Below the pieces are notes generated by a model. The model ran no database searches and was not told the origin of the DNA. It worked only from the letters and a program-made list of their open reading frames with translations. A stretch of 64,000 bases of DNA from Bog-473 sp963751335 (lineage in GTDB: Bacteria > Actinomycetota > Acidimicrobiia > Acidimicrobiales > RAAP-2): NCBI GenBank assembly GCA_963751335.1, contig CAVVUB010000001.1, forward strand, positions 186,001 to 250,000, in the 5' to 3' direction. Below, piece by piece: positions 54,449 to 64,000 of this stretch (within the stretch, counting starts at the first letter, position 1; each line of letters starts with the position of its first letter). Both the position numbers and the translations under genes were made by a program.

Positions 54449-55432
54449 ATGAACAGGGTCCTCTCCGGCATCGCGCCCTCGGGCAATTTCACCTTGGGGA
54501 ACTACCTCGGGGCCCTGCGTCACTGGGTCAGCTTCCAGGACGACAACGAGGCCTTCTACTGCGTGGTCGACCTGCACACGCTGACCACTGAGATCGAGCC
54601 GGCCGCCCTCCGGGCCAACACCCTCGATGCGGCCCTGAACCTCCTGGCCATCGGCCTCGACCCCGAGCGCTGCAGCCTCTTCGTGCAGAGCCACGTCCCC
54701 GAGCACACCCGGCTGACCTGGCTCCTCGAGTGCACCACGGCCATGGGTGAGCTCCGCCGCATGACCCAGTTCAAGGACAAGGCGAAGGGCCAGGACACGG
54801 CGCGGGTCGGCCTTTTCACCTACCCGGTACTCATGGCGGCCGACATCCTGCTCTACGACGCCACCCACGTGCCGGTGGGCGACGACCAGCGCCAGCACCT
54901 CGAGCTCACGCGGGAGGTGGCCGTCCGCTTCAACAACCGTTACGGCGAGACCTTCGTCGTTCCCGAGGCGGCCATCCCCGGAACCGCAGCCCGGGTCATG
55001 GACCTCCAGCACCCCGAGCGCAAGATGTCCAAGTCGGTCGAGTCGCCGCTGGGCACCATCGGCCTGCTCGACTCGGACGAGGACATCACGCGCAAGGTGC
55101 GCAAGGCGGTCACCGACACCGACGGGGAGATGCGCTACGACCGGGCAGCCAAGCCCGGGCTGGCCAACCTGCTCGACCTGCTGGCGGCGGCGACCGACCG
55201 GACACCCCTCGAGGTGGCCCAGGGCTACCAGCGGTACGGCGATCTGAAGAACGACGTGGCCGGCGCGCTGGGCGAGTTGCTCCGTCCGGTGCGCCAACGG
55301 CGGAGCGCCCTCGAGGGCGACCTGACCTACGTCCACGCGGTGCTCGAGCGGGGCGCGGCCCGGGCCCACGAGGTGGCGGGCGCCGTCTACGCCCGGGCGG
55401 CCGATGCCATGGGCCTTCTGCCGCAGGCCTGA
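54449..55432 (+). CDS. trpS: Tryptophanyl-tRNA synthetase
   Basis: Class I aminoacyl-tRNA synthetase, 327 residues. HIGH-type motif: GIAPSGNFTLGNYLGAL. KMSKS loop: ERKMSKSVESP. MAADILLYDATHVPVGDDQR and the C-terminal helical domain (NLLDLLAAATDRTPLEVAQG) fit bacterial TrpRS. ATG 54449 (MNRVLSGIAPSG) is used rather than the longer TTG 54440. Convergent with the M50 protease gene, with 6 bases between the stops. Confidence 0.96.
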   Translation: MNRVLSGIAPSGNFTLGNYLGALRHWVSFQDDNEAFYCVVDLHTLTTEIEPAALRANTLDAALNLLAIGLDPERCSLFVQSHVPEHTRLTWLLECTTAMGELRRMTQFKDKAKGQDTARVGLFTYPVLMAADILLYDATHVPVGDDQRQHLELTREVAVRFNNRYGETFVVPEAAIPGTAARVMDLQHPERKMSKSVESPLGTIGLLDSDEDITRKVRKAVTDTDGEMRYDRAAKPGLANLLDLLAAATDRTPLEVAQGYQRYGDLKNDVAGALGELLRPVRQRRSALEGDLTYVHAVLERGAARAHEVAGAVYARAADAMGLLPQA

Positions 55433-55438
55433 GCGGGA

Positions 55439-56167
55439 CTACGCGACTCCGAGGACGCCCTCCCACCAGCTGTAGAGGCGGTCGAACATCCACGTCAACG
55501 GCCCGTGCGGGTAGAGGAAGAAATTCAGGAGCACGAGGCCGAGCAGGATCGGCATGGTGTACTGGCGGTAGCGCAGGTAGGTGGGCCACCACCGCCGCGG
55601 GAGCAGGCGCTCGAAGAGCACCGACCCGTCGAGCGGCGGCACCGGGATCATGTTGAAGGCGCACAGGCCGACGTTGACCAGGCTGGCGTAGAAGATGACC
55701 TGATCGAACGTCGTGAAGGTGCCCGTGGTCAGCAGGCTGCTCCGTACGAACTCGATGAAGACGACGGCGAACACGGCGGCGAGGACGGCGTTGGTGGCCG
55801 GTCCGGCCAGCGAGACGAGGACACCCTGGTTGCGCGGGCTGCGCAGGCGCGCCGTGTCGACCGGCACCGGCTTGGCCCAGCCGAAGAAGCCGACACCGCC
55901 CAGAGAGAGGAGGGCGGGGACGATGAGTGTTCCCACCGGGTCTACGTGCGGCGCCGGGTTGAGCGTCAGTCGCCCGGCCCGCTTCGCCGTGTCGTCACCG
56001 AACACGTTGGCCACCACCCCGTGCGAGACCTCGTGGAGGATGATGGAGGGGACCATCACACAGAAGATGATGATCTCGGTGCTCGTGATGTTGTGATGAG
56101 CGACCAGTGCGATGACGAAAATGACGCCGGCCGCGATCCAAAGGGCCTGCTTCGTCTTCTGGTCCAT
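55439..56167 (-). CDS. Site-2 protease family (M50) integral membrane metalloprotease
   Basis: A 242-residue polytopic protein. The zinc motif is VPSIILHEVSHGVVANVFGD (HExxH). Third-ligand and structural segments are NPAPHVDPVGTLIVPALLSL and FNMIPVPPLDGSVLFERLLP, as in the YwhC/M50B group. Five to six hydrophobic helices. ATG 56167 with AAGG upstream was chosen; GTG 56206, directly after the dksA-like stop, would add a 13-residue basic leader. Substrate unknown. Confidence 0.88.
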   Translation of the reverse strand: MDQKTKQALWIAAGVIFVIALVAHHNITSTEIIIFCVMVPSIILHEVSHGVVANVFGDDTAKRAGRLTLNPAPHVDPVGTLIVPALLSLGGVGFFGWAKPVPVDTARLRSPRNQGVLVSLAGPATNAVLAAVFAVVFIEFVRSSLLTTGTFTTFDQVIFYASLVNVGLCAFNMIPVPPLDGSVLFERLLPRRWWPTYLRYRQYTMPILLGLVLLNFFLYPHGPLTWMFDRLYSWWEGVLGVA

Positions 56168-56206
56168 GGGCGGGCGCCTTCGCGAGGAGGCTCCTTGTGT
56201 CGCCAC

Positions 56207-56563
56207 TCAGTGCTTGGCGGCGTGCTCGATGCAGAAGCGGGTCGCCGGCTTCGCCTCGAGCCGGGGCGCACCGATCGGTTTCCCGCACACCTCGCAGGTG
56301 CCGTAGGTCCCGCCATCGACGCGCTGCAATGCCGCATCGACCTCGTCGAGCGCCTCGCGCAACTCACCGGCCAACCGCTCGGCCTCGCCCCGCTCGGCCG
56401 TCACCTGGCTCGAGTCGGCGAAGTTGGAGTCGTAGCTGAGGCCGCTCCCCTGGTCAGCGAAGCCCAGCTCGGTCAGCTGCGCCCGGAGGCCGGCCTGCTC
56501 CTCACGGAGGAGGGCGGCGAAATCGATGTCGGCGGTCTCCGCCGTTGGGGCCTCGTTCGGCAT
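56207..56563 (-). CDS. DksA/TraR-type C4 zinc-finger protein
   Basis: 118 residues. The coiled-coil N-terminal half includes DFAALLREEQAGLRAQLTEL and GEAERLAGELREALDEVDAA. The zinc finger GTYGTCEVCGKPIGAPRLEA with FCIEH gives C-x2-C and a distal Cys/His. Such proteins bind the RNA polymerase secondary channel; this actinobacterial type may act like Mycobacterium CarD-independent regulators, but that is unproved. It lies 9 bases after xerD and just before the M50 gene. Confidence 0.85.
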   Translation of the reverse strand: MPNEAPTAETADIDFAALLREEQAGLRAQLTELGFADQGSGLSYDSNFADSSQVTAERGEAERLAGELREALDEVDAALQRVDGGTYGTCEVCGKPIGAPRLEAKPATRFCIEHAAKH

Positions 56564-56572
56564 CCCATCATG

Positions 56573-57523
56573 CTACGCGGTCCCTCCTCCCGCTGTACCC
56601 GCACGGGGATGGGCCTCCTCGTAGGCACGCCGAAGGTGCTCGGGCGAGACCCTGGTGTAGCGCTGGGTCGTGGCGATGGAGGCGTGGCCCAGGAGCTCTT
56701 GGACCACCCTGACGTCGGCCCCCCGCCCGAGCATGTGCGTGGCGCACGAATGGCGCAGGACGTGGGGGCTGACCTTGTCGGCCAGCCCGACCCGACCGGC
56801 GTACTTCTTCACCACTCCGAAGGCACCCACCCGGGTGAGACGGCCGCCCCGGGCGTTGAGGAACACGGCCTCGGCATCGCGGCGCCGGCGCCACCTGGTG
56901 GGCTCGAGCAGCGGGCGGCCCCGCGCCGAGAGCCAGTCGGCCAGGGCCTCGCGGGCGCAGCGCCCGAGCGGCACCACGCGTTCCTTGTCGCCCTTGCCCA
57001 GCACGCGCACCAGGGGCGGGCCGGTGGCCTCCACGGCGTCGGCCACGTCACCCAGGCTGAGGCCGACGACCTCGCTCACGCGGGCCCCGGTGCCGTAGAG
57101 CACCTCGAGCAGGGCGCGGTCGCGCAGCACCAGCGGACCGGTACCCACCACGGCGCCGAGCACGCGCTCGGTCTCCTCCTCGCTCAGCGCTTTGGGCAAC
57201 AGGTCGGTCACCGAGATCGACGGCAGGTCTCCGGTCGGGTCGTCGTCGCGCCGCCCCTCCTCGACCAGGAAGCGGTGGAAGCCCCGCACGCTCGAGAGGG
57301 CGCGGGCGACCGACGCCGCCTGATGGGTGCGGCGCAGCGTCGCCAGGTAGCCGGCGACATCGGCCGCGCCGGCCTCGGCCATGGTCAGCCCCGACGCCGT
57401 CAGCGCCCCCTCGTAGGCGGCCAGGTCGCGCCGGTACGACGACAACGTGCGCGGGGAACGTCCCCGCTCGACCTCGAGCCAGGACAGGAACTCCTCGGCC
57501 GGCCGGGGCAGCGGCGTGCTCAC
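56573..57523 (-). CDS. xerD: Tyrosine recombinase XerD/XerC
   Basis: Resolves chromosome dimers at dif with its partner Xer. 316 residues. The core-binding domain starts FLSWLEVERGRSPRTLSSYR. Catalytic residues are Arg in YGTGARVSEVVGLSLGD, Lys in VLGKGDKERVVPLG, H-x-x-R in SPHVLRHSCATHML, His in LLGHASIATTQRYTRV and the nucleophile Tyr in that same segment. GTG 57523 overlaps the NUDIX stop (GTGA). Location next to pyrG/NUDIX fits XerD rather than XerC. Confidence 0.92.
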   Translation of the reverse strand: MSTPLPRPAEEFLSWLEVERGRSPRTLSSYRRDLAAYEGALTASGLTMAEAGAADVAGYLATLRRTHQAASVARALSSVRGFHRFLVEEGRRDDDPTGDLPSISVTDLLPKALSEEETERVLGAVVGTGPLVLRDRALLEVLYGTGARVSEVVGLSLGDVADAVEATGPPLVRVLGKGDKERVVPLGRCAREALADWLSARGRPLLEPTRWRRRRDAEAVFLNARGGRLTRVGAFGVVKKYAGRVGLADKVSPHVLRHSCATHMLGRGADVRVVQELLGHASIATTQRYTRVSPEHLRRAYEEAHPRAGTAGGGTA

Positions 57524-58077
57524 GCCGGGTCCCCGCGGGCGGCCAGGCGGGCCCGGGTCAGGTAGAGACCGAGGACCGTCGTCTCGTCCTTGAGCGTGCC
57601 GTCGGCCACCAGCGCGTCGACGTCGGCCAGGGCGATGCGCTCCACCGTCATGAAGCCCTCTTCGATGCCGTCGGGCCGGGCCGGCACGGGCGAGAGGCCG
57701 GTGGCCAGGTAGATGGCGGTGTGCTGGTCGCTCACTCCCGGAGAGTTCCAGGTGCCGACGAGCAGCTCCCACCCGCTCGCCGCCAACCCGGCCTCCTCGG
57801 CCAGTTCACGCCGGGCCGTGTCCTCGGGCGACTCCCCCTCCTTGTCCCGCGTCCCGGCCGGGATCTCGAGCACCATGGCGTCGACGGCGGCCCGGTACTG
57901 ACGCACCAGGGTCACGGTGCCGTCCTCGTGCAGCGGGACGACGGTCACCGCGCCGGGGTGGCGGACCACGAAGCGGTCGAAGGGCCGGCCCTCGGGGTCG
58001 AGCAGGTGGAAACGGTCGACCCGGAACAGCCAGGCTTGGAGGAGCTCCTCCTCCGAGACTCGGCGGAAGCCGGCCAC
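57520..58077 (-). CDS. NUDIX hydrolase, ADP-ribose pyrophosphatase type
   Basis: 185 residues. The Nudix box lies in GTRDKEGESPEDTARRELAE followed by EAGL (G-x5-E-x7-REUxEExGU). The N-terminal FHLLDPEGRPFDRFVVRHPG and VTVVPLHEDGTVTLVRQYRA match ADPRases. It likely splits ADP-ribose to AMP and ribose 5-phosphate. Twelve bases separate it from the pyrG stop. Confidence 0.9.
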   Translation of the reverse strand: MAGFRRVSEEELLQAWLFRVDRFHLLDPEGRPFDRFVVRHPGAVTVVPLHEDGTVTLVRQYRAAVDAMVLEIPAGTRDKEGESPEDTARRELAEEAGLAASGWELLVGTWNSPGVSDQHTAIYLATGLSPVPARPDGIEEGFMTVERIALADVDALVADGTLKDETTVLGLYLTRARLAARGDPA

Positions 58078-58089
58078 GGGCCTGCGAAC

Positions 58090-59730
<1,641 letters not shown>

Positions 59731-59814
59731 GCCGCCTTCGGGGCGGCGAACATTGCCTCAGATGTTCGGTGCACCAGGCCACGATAATCGACGGGACCCA
59801 CCGACGCGGTGGAC

Positions 59815-61426
59815 TCAGAGCGGCGCAACGTCGAGCAACTCGCGCGCGTGCGCACGCGCCGCGTCACTGCCCGGGTGACCCGAGAGCATGCGCGAGAGCT
59901 CGGTCACCCGCCCCTCGCCGTCCACCGTCGCCGCCGTGGTCACCGTCCGGCCCTTCGACGCCCGTTTGACCACGCTGATCTGAGCGTCGGCCTGGGCCGC
60001 CACCTGGGCCAGGTGGGTCACCACGAGCACCTGGCGGTCCCGGCTCACCTCGTGCAGGGCCTCGCCCAGGGCCAGCGCAGCGGCCCCGCCCACGCCCGGC
60101 GTCGACCTCGTCGAAGACCATGGTCTGAGGCCCGCCCAGGGCGACCAGGCGGATGGCCAACATGGCCCGGGCCAGCTCGCCCCCCGAGGCGGACCGGGCC
60201 AACCCCTGCACGGGCTCGCCCACGTTGGCGCCGAGCAGCAGCTCCACCGGCTCACCCGTGCCCCCCGGGGCCACCTCGACCTCGAGGCGGGCGCCGCCCA
60301 TGGCCAGCTCGCCCAGGCGCGCCTCCACCCGCTGCCCGAAGCGCCCGGCCGCGTCGGCCCGGGTCGCCCGCACCTCGGCCTCGGCCGCCGCCAGCTCGCG
60401 CCGGCGCTCACCCTGCTCGGCCCCGAGCCGCGCCGCCTCGCCCTCGGCGTCCTCGAGGGTGGCCAGCCGGACCGCGGCCGCCTCGCCGTAGGCGATCACG
60501 GCGGCCAGGTCCTCGCCGTACTTGCGGCGCAGATCGGCCAGCAGTCGCCGGCGCTCGTGCACCTCGGCCAGCCGGTCCGGATCGTCCTCCATGCTCTCGA
60601 CGTCGTCGCGAAGCGTGCGCGAGACGTCGGAAAGCTCGACGGCGGCCGCCTCGATGCGCGCCCGCGCCGCCTCGAAGCCCTCCCGCCCGGCCAGCGCGCT
60701 GCGGGCCCGGCCCAGCAGGTCGAGCACGCCACCGTCGCCGCCGACGAGCTCGGTGGCCAGCAGCCCGCTCTCCCGGTAGGCGCCGGCATCGGCGAGGCGC
60801 TCCTCCTCGAGGCGCAGGGCCTGCTCCTCCCCGGGGTCGTCCAGGTGGGCCACGGCGATCTCCTGCGCCTGATGGCGCAGCACGTCGGCCTCGCGGGCGC
60901 GCTGCTGGTCGTCGCCGCCCAACGCGGCCAGGGCCTCGTCGAGCGCCCGCAGCCGGCTGCGCAGGGCGCGCACCCGGCTGAGGTCGGTGCCGGCGAACGC
61001 GTCGAGCACGTCTCGCTGGGCCGCCGGGGTCACCAGGGTCCGGTGCTCGTGCTGTCCGTGGATCTCCACCAGCTCGGCCGCCGCCTCACCGAGGGCGCGC
61101 ACCGAGGCCATGCGCCCGTCGATCCAGGCCCGCGAGCGGCCCTCGGCCGGGACGGAGCGGGCCAGGATGACCTCGGCCTCGGGCTCGGCCGCCTCCCCCC
61201 CACCCCCTCCGGCGTCGGACACGAAACGCGCCTCGACCAGGGCCTCCGCCGCGCCGGCCCGCACCATCCCCACGTCGGCCCGGCCCCCGAGGACGAGCTG
61301 GAGCGCCTCGACCACCAGCGTCTTGCCGGCGCCCGTTTCGCCGGTCAGCGCCGTCATGCCCGAGCCGAACGAGAGTGTGAGGTCCTCGATCACGCCGAGA
61401 TCCCGCACGCGCAGCTCGCTCAGCAC
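59815..61426 (-). pseudogene. recN: DNA repair ATPase RecN, single +1 frameshift (probable sequence error)
   Basis: SMC-like ATPase in double-strand break repair. The first frame, from ATG 61426, reads MLSELRVRDLGVIEDLTLSF, Walker A in ALTGETGAGKTLVVEALQLV, the HGQHEH signature in VEIHGQHEHRTLVTP, coiled coils, the ABC signature in ARSASGGELARAMLAIRLVA and Walker B in TMVFDEVDAG. At 60094-60100 a GGG in place of GG shifts the frame. The rest, VGGAAALALGEALHEVSRDR then VLVVTHLAQVAAQADAQISV, continues to the stop at 59815. Total 1612 nt, one base over 537 codons. The preserved motifs on both sides make a homopolymer indel the best explanation. Confidence 0.9.
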
Positions 61427-61430
61427 GTCG

Positions 61431-62300
61431 TCACGGCCGCGGTCGCTCGGCCAGCAGGCGAAAGCGCAGGATGCTCCCGAACGTCTGCGGTTCGTTGCGC
61501 ACCACCCGCACCGGCTTGGCGGCCACCCGGCAGGAGATGACCGAACCGGGCTGGAGCCGGCCCACGTCGGCCCCGTCGATCACCAGCGCCCCGGCCCGGT
61601 CGGGCACCACCTCGATGCGCACCTCCTGGTGCTCGCCGAGGACCAGGCTGCGGTCGAGCGAGAGGTGCGGGGCCACCGGCGTCACCACCATGGCGCGCAG
61701 GGTGGGGGCCAGGATGGGCCCGCCAGCCGAGAGGTTGTAGGCGGTCGACCCGGTCGAGGTGGCCACGATGAGCCCGTCGGCGGAGTAGGTCAGGGCCTCC
61801 TCGCCGTCGATCCGGGTGGCCAGGCGCACGGTGTGACCGAAGTCGATCTTCTCGATCACGACCTCGTTGAGGGCCAGCAGCGACGTGTCGACACTGACGG
61901 AACGGTCGGCGATCGACACCTCGAGCGCGCAGCGCGACTCGATGGTCGCCCCGCCCTCGAACACCTTGCGCAGCGCCCCGCGGATCTGGTCCGGGCCCAG
62001 GTCGGGCAGGTACCCGACCCGGCCGAAGTTCACGCCGAGCACCGGCACGTCGGTGCCGGTGGCCAGGCGCACGATGCGTAGGAAGGTCCCGTCGCCCCCG
62101 AGACTCACCGCCACCGTCGAGCCGGCCAGGTCGACCAGACCGAGGTCGCGCTCGACCCCGTCGTCGTCGACCCGGTCCGGACCGCTGAAGCGCAGGATGC
62201 GCGCCGTGTCACCCCGGCCCTTGAGCCAGGCCGCCGTGTCGTTGGCCAGGGCCAGCGCGTCGGGCCGGTCCGGGTGGACGAGGAAGGTCACGGTCGCCAT
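61431..62300 (-). CDS. nadK: NAD kinase
   Basis: Phosphorylates NAD to NADP. 289 residues. The GGDGT motif is in VAVSLGGDGTFLRIVRLA. The second is NEVVIEK, and the nucleotide loop is ADGLIVATSTGSTAYNLSAG. Starts at ATG 62300 (MATVTFLVHPDRPDALALAN). It ends 4 bases before recN, the conserved tlyA-nadK-recN order of Gram-positive bacteria. Confidence 0.96.
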   Translation of the reverse strand: MATVTFLVHPDRPDALALANDTAAWLKGRGDTARILRFSGPDRVDDDGVERDLGLVDLAGSTVAVSLGGDGTFLRIVRLATGTDVPVLGVNFGRVGYLPDLGPDQIRGALRKVFEGGATIESRCALEVSIADRSVSVDTSLLALNEVVIEKIDFGHTVRLATRIDGEEALTYSADGLIVATSTGSTAYNLSAGGPILAPTLRAMVVTPVAPHLSLDRSLVLGEHQEVRIEVVPDRAGALVIDGADVGRLQPGSVISCRVAAKPVRVVRNEPQTFGSILRFRLLAERPRP

Positions 62301-62314
62301 GGAGGGCTCCGGGC

Positions 62315-63148
62315 TCAGCCGGACTGGCTCCCGTCGACCGCCACCAGTTGCTCCGCCTCGGCCAGCGCACCGGCCAGGACGTCGGTGACGTCCGTCTCAT
62401 CCATCACGTCCGTCTCGTCCACGTCTTTGCGGGCGTGGACCAGGAACTCGACGTTGCCTGCGGCACCGGTCAACGGGGAGGCCATCGCTCCCACTATGCC
62501 GGTTCCGGCGGCGGTCAGCGCGGACGTGACCCCCTCGAGCGCGCCCAGCCACAGGACGGGGTCGCGCACCACCCCCTTGCCCTTGGACACGGCCGCCCGC
62601 CCCACCTCGAACTGGGGCTTGACCAGCAGGACAAGGTCGGCCCCGGGAGCGGCCACCGGGCCGCAGAGGGCCGGCAGCACCGAGCGCAGGGAAATAAAGG
62701 ACAGGTCGGCCACGACCAGCGGGCAGGGCACGAACTCCGGGTCGGCCGTCTCCAGCTGGGCCACGGTGAGAGTCCGGACGTTCACCCGCTCGAGCACGAC
62801 CACCCGGTCGTCGGCCCGCAGGCCGGCGTCGAGCTGCCCGTGCCCCACGTCCACGGCGTAGACCCGCTCGACGCCCCGCTGGAGCAGGCAGTGGGTGAAG
62901 CCGCCGGTCGAGGCGCCGGCGTCGAGGGCGCGGCGGCCCCCTGTGACCACGTCGAAGCGGGCCAGGGCGGCCTCGAGCTTCAGGCCGCCCCGACTCACGT
63001 AGGGCGCGGGCGGGCCCAGCAGCACCAGTGGCTCGTCCGGCCCGACCAGGCGGGCCGCCTTGTCGGCCGGGGCGCCGGCCACCAACACGTTCCCGGCGGC
63101 GATGGCGACCTGGGCCTCCTGGCGGCTGGCGGCCAGTCCCCGCCGCAC
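62315..63148 (-). CDS. tlyA: TlyA-family rRNA 2'-O-methyltransferase
   Basis: Methylates 16S C1409 and 23S C1920 in mycobacterial homologues. 277 residues. The S4 domain begins RRGLAASRQEAQVAIAAGNV and the RrmJ-type methyltransferase domain has ALDAGASTGGFTHCLLQRG (motif I), VYAVDVGHGQLDAGLR, VVADLSFISLRSVLPAL and LLVKPQFEVGR. GTG 63148 is the first normal start, but upstream codons (RRRLDNELV) match the family N-terminus, so the true start may be a rarer codon near 63180. Confidence 0.94.
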   Translation of the reverse strand: MRRGLAASRQEAQVAIAAGNVLVAGAPADKAARLVGPDEPLVLLGPPAPYVSRGGLKLEAALARFDVVTGGRRALDAGASTGGFTHCLLQRGVERVYAVDVGHGQLDAGLRADDRVVVLERVNVRTLTVAQLETADPEFVPCPLVVADLSFISLRSVLPALCGPVAAPGADLVLLVKPQFEVGRAAVSKGKGVVRDPVLWLGALEGVTSALTAAGTGIVGAMASPLTGAAGNVEFLVHARKDVDETDVMDETDVTDVLAGALAEAEQLVAVDGSQSG

Positions 63149-63183
63149 GAGCTCGTTGTCGAGCCGTCGGCGGGGCGAAGGGG

Positions 63184-63885
63184 TCAGCTGGCCTTCTTCG
63201 GGGCGGTCTTGGTTTCGGACACCGCCTCGTCCGTGTGCTTGGCCTTCTCCGCCTTGTCCTTCGTGGGGCCGCCCTTGTGGCCGTCCTTCTTGGCGGTGTC
63301 CTTCTCCTTGGCGGTGTGCTTGTCCTTGGCGGTCTCCTTGGACTTCTCCTTGAACTTCTTGGCCTTGGCCCGCTTGGGCACGGCCCCTCCCGCCGCCCCC
63401 TTGGCCCGGCCGGCCGTCTTTTCGGCCTGCCGCCTGGCCTCCTTGGCCGCCTTGGTCGCCCCGGCCGTGGCCGTCTTGGCCGCGTTGGTCGCCTGCTTCG
63501 TGGCGCCGGCGGTGGCGTCCTTGGCCGCCTGGGTGGCCTGCTGCGTCGCCGCCTTGGTCGCGCCGGCCGCGCCCGCGGTGGCGTTGCGGCCGGCCTCGGC
63601 CGACTTCTTCAGCACCACGGCGACCCGGTTGGCGATCTCCTCGATCGACGCCGAGTCGATCTTGGAAAGCTGGGCGTGGACCTCGCGTCGCACCACCTCG
63701 AGCAGGTTCTCGCTCGTCTTCTTGCTTCGTTCGACCATGGCGTCCACTCGCTCCTGGGCCTGGCTCCGGGGGATCTCCCCGGCGTTCACCAGCTCCCGTA
63801 CGATCTCCTCGGCCCTGCCCCGGGTGAGCTGCCCGAGGACGGAACCCGCATCGAGATACTTCCGAATCCGCTCATTGCTTGCCAT
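63184..63885 (-). CDS. Ala/Lys-rich histone H1-like protein
   Basis: 233 residues. Residues 1-95 are helical and charged (MASNERIRKYLDAGSVLGQL, EEIVRELVNAGEIPRSQAQE), similar to phasin/polyhydroxyalkanoate-granule-like or coiled-coil regions. The rest is low-complexity Ala/Thr/Lys (ATKAATQQATQAAKDATAG, then KEKSKETAKDKHTAKEKDTA), like bacterial H1/HU-tail and AlgP proteins that bind DNA or polyphosphate. Predicted strongly basic. The stop lies 35 bases ahead of the tlyA start. Nucleoid binding is inferred. Confidence 0.75.
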   Translation of the reverse strand: MASNERIRKYLDAGSVLGQLTRGRAEEIVRELVNAGEIPRSQAQERVDAMVERSKKTSENLLEVVRREVHAQLSKIDSASIEEIANRVAVVLKKSAEAGRNATAGAAGATKAATQQATQAAKDATAGATKQATNAAKTATAGATKAAKEARRQAEKTAGRAKGAAGGAVPKRAKAKKFKEKSKETAKDKHTAKEKDTAKKDGHKGGPTKDKAEKAKHTDEAVSETKTAPKKAS

Positions 63886-63900
63886 TGAACAAGAGTATCG

Positions 63901-63927
63901 AAAGTGCTAGCTGCCAGCAAGCACTTT
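63901..63927. promoter_or_regulatory. Inverted repeat upstream of the H1-like gene
   Basis: AAAGTGCT, an 11-base spacer, then AGCACTTT: a perfect 8-bp inverted repeat located 16-42 bases before the H1-like ATG on its strand. It could be an operator over the promoter or the terminator of an upstream gene cut by the window edge. Confidence 0.5.
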
Positions 63928-64000
63928 TCAGCGCCGTCGAGACACTCTGGCGCACCAGCGTCGGCAGGTCCACTGCCGTGGCCGCCGCGTCGAGCCCCGC
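63928..64000. other. Window end, no gene assigned
   Basis: The minus-strand frame is open (LPTLVRQSVSTALK), but it is too short to identify. Confidence 0.4.

Overview
The window is high-GC DNA (about 70% G+C by eye in the conserved blocks) from an actinobacterium. The housekeeping order (recN-nadK-tlyA region, pyrG, xerD, scpA-scpB-rluB-aroH-tyrA-aroA/cmk, plsC, ispH, der), the fused AroA-CMK protein and the pSAM2-type Rep/Int element suggest Actinomycetota, plausibly class Acidimicrobiia. The class is an inference. No rRNA is present; the only complete tRNA is tRNA-Pro(GGG) at 40390-40464.

Layout. (1) 1-18.4 kb is metabolic: the start of pgi, a frameshifted alpha/beta hydrolase, a methyltransferase, glutamate synthase gltB-gltD, thiO-thiS, a patatin-like lipase, a secreted beta-helix protein, a CorA-type channel, a second ThiO-like oxidase, a haloalkane-dehalogenase-like hydrolase, PspA and an HSL-type esterase. 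(2) 18.4-27.1 kb is variable: a 910-residue secreted repeat protein, a GH43-like anchored protein and small stand-alone enzymes. (3) 27.1-40.5 kb is a mobile island of lower GC, inserted at the 3' end of tRNA-Pro. Three direct copies of the tRNA 3' end (27437, 32211, 40383) each have an integrase 3' end just to their left, so elements of one family appear to have integrated in tandem. The newest (32211-40433) keeps a HUH-type Rep and a tyrosine integrase plus a decayed MFS-SDR-ECF sigma operon, a decayed cold-shock gene and a toxin-antitoxin-like pair. The older one (27437-32261) carries PASTA, GNAT and phosphotransferase genes and a ruined IS481-type transposase. (4) 40.5-64 kb is conserved housekeeping DNA, mostly on the minus strand with overlapping stop/start codons.

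How the genes work together. gltB and gltD form one enzyme for ammonia assimilation. thiO and thiS overlap and serve thiazole synthesis. The minus-strand run scpA-scpB-rluB-aroH-tyrA-aroA/cmk-plsC joins chromosome segregation, rRNA modification, tyrosine/shikimate synthesis, CMP kinase and phospholipid synthesis. NUDIX-xerD-dksA-like-M50 form a second minus-strand run, and the H1-like protein, tlyA, nadK and recN a third.

Caution on sequence quality. Four otherwise well-preserved genes (hydrolase 886-1714, thioesterase 25304-25772, integrase 39172-40375, recN 59815-61426) are each broken by exactly one extra base. recN is a core gene, so at least some of these are probably assembly or sequencing indels. 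The island pseudogenes (sigma factor, SDR, cold shock, transposase) carry several lesions each and look truly decayed.
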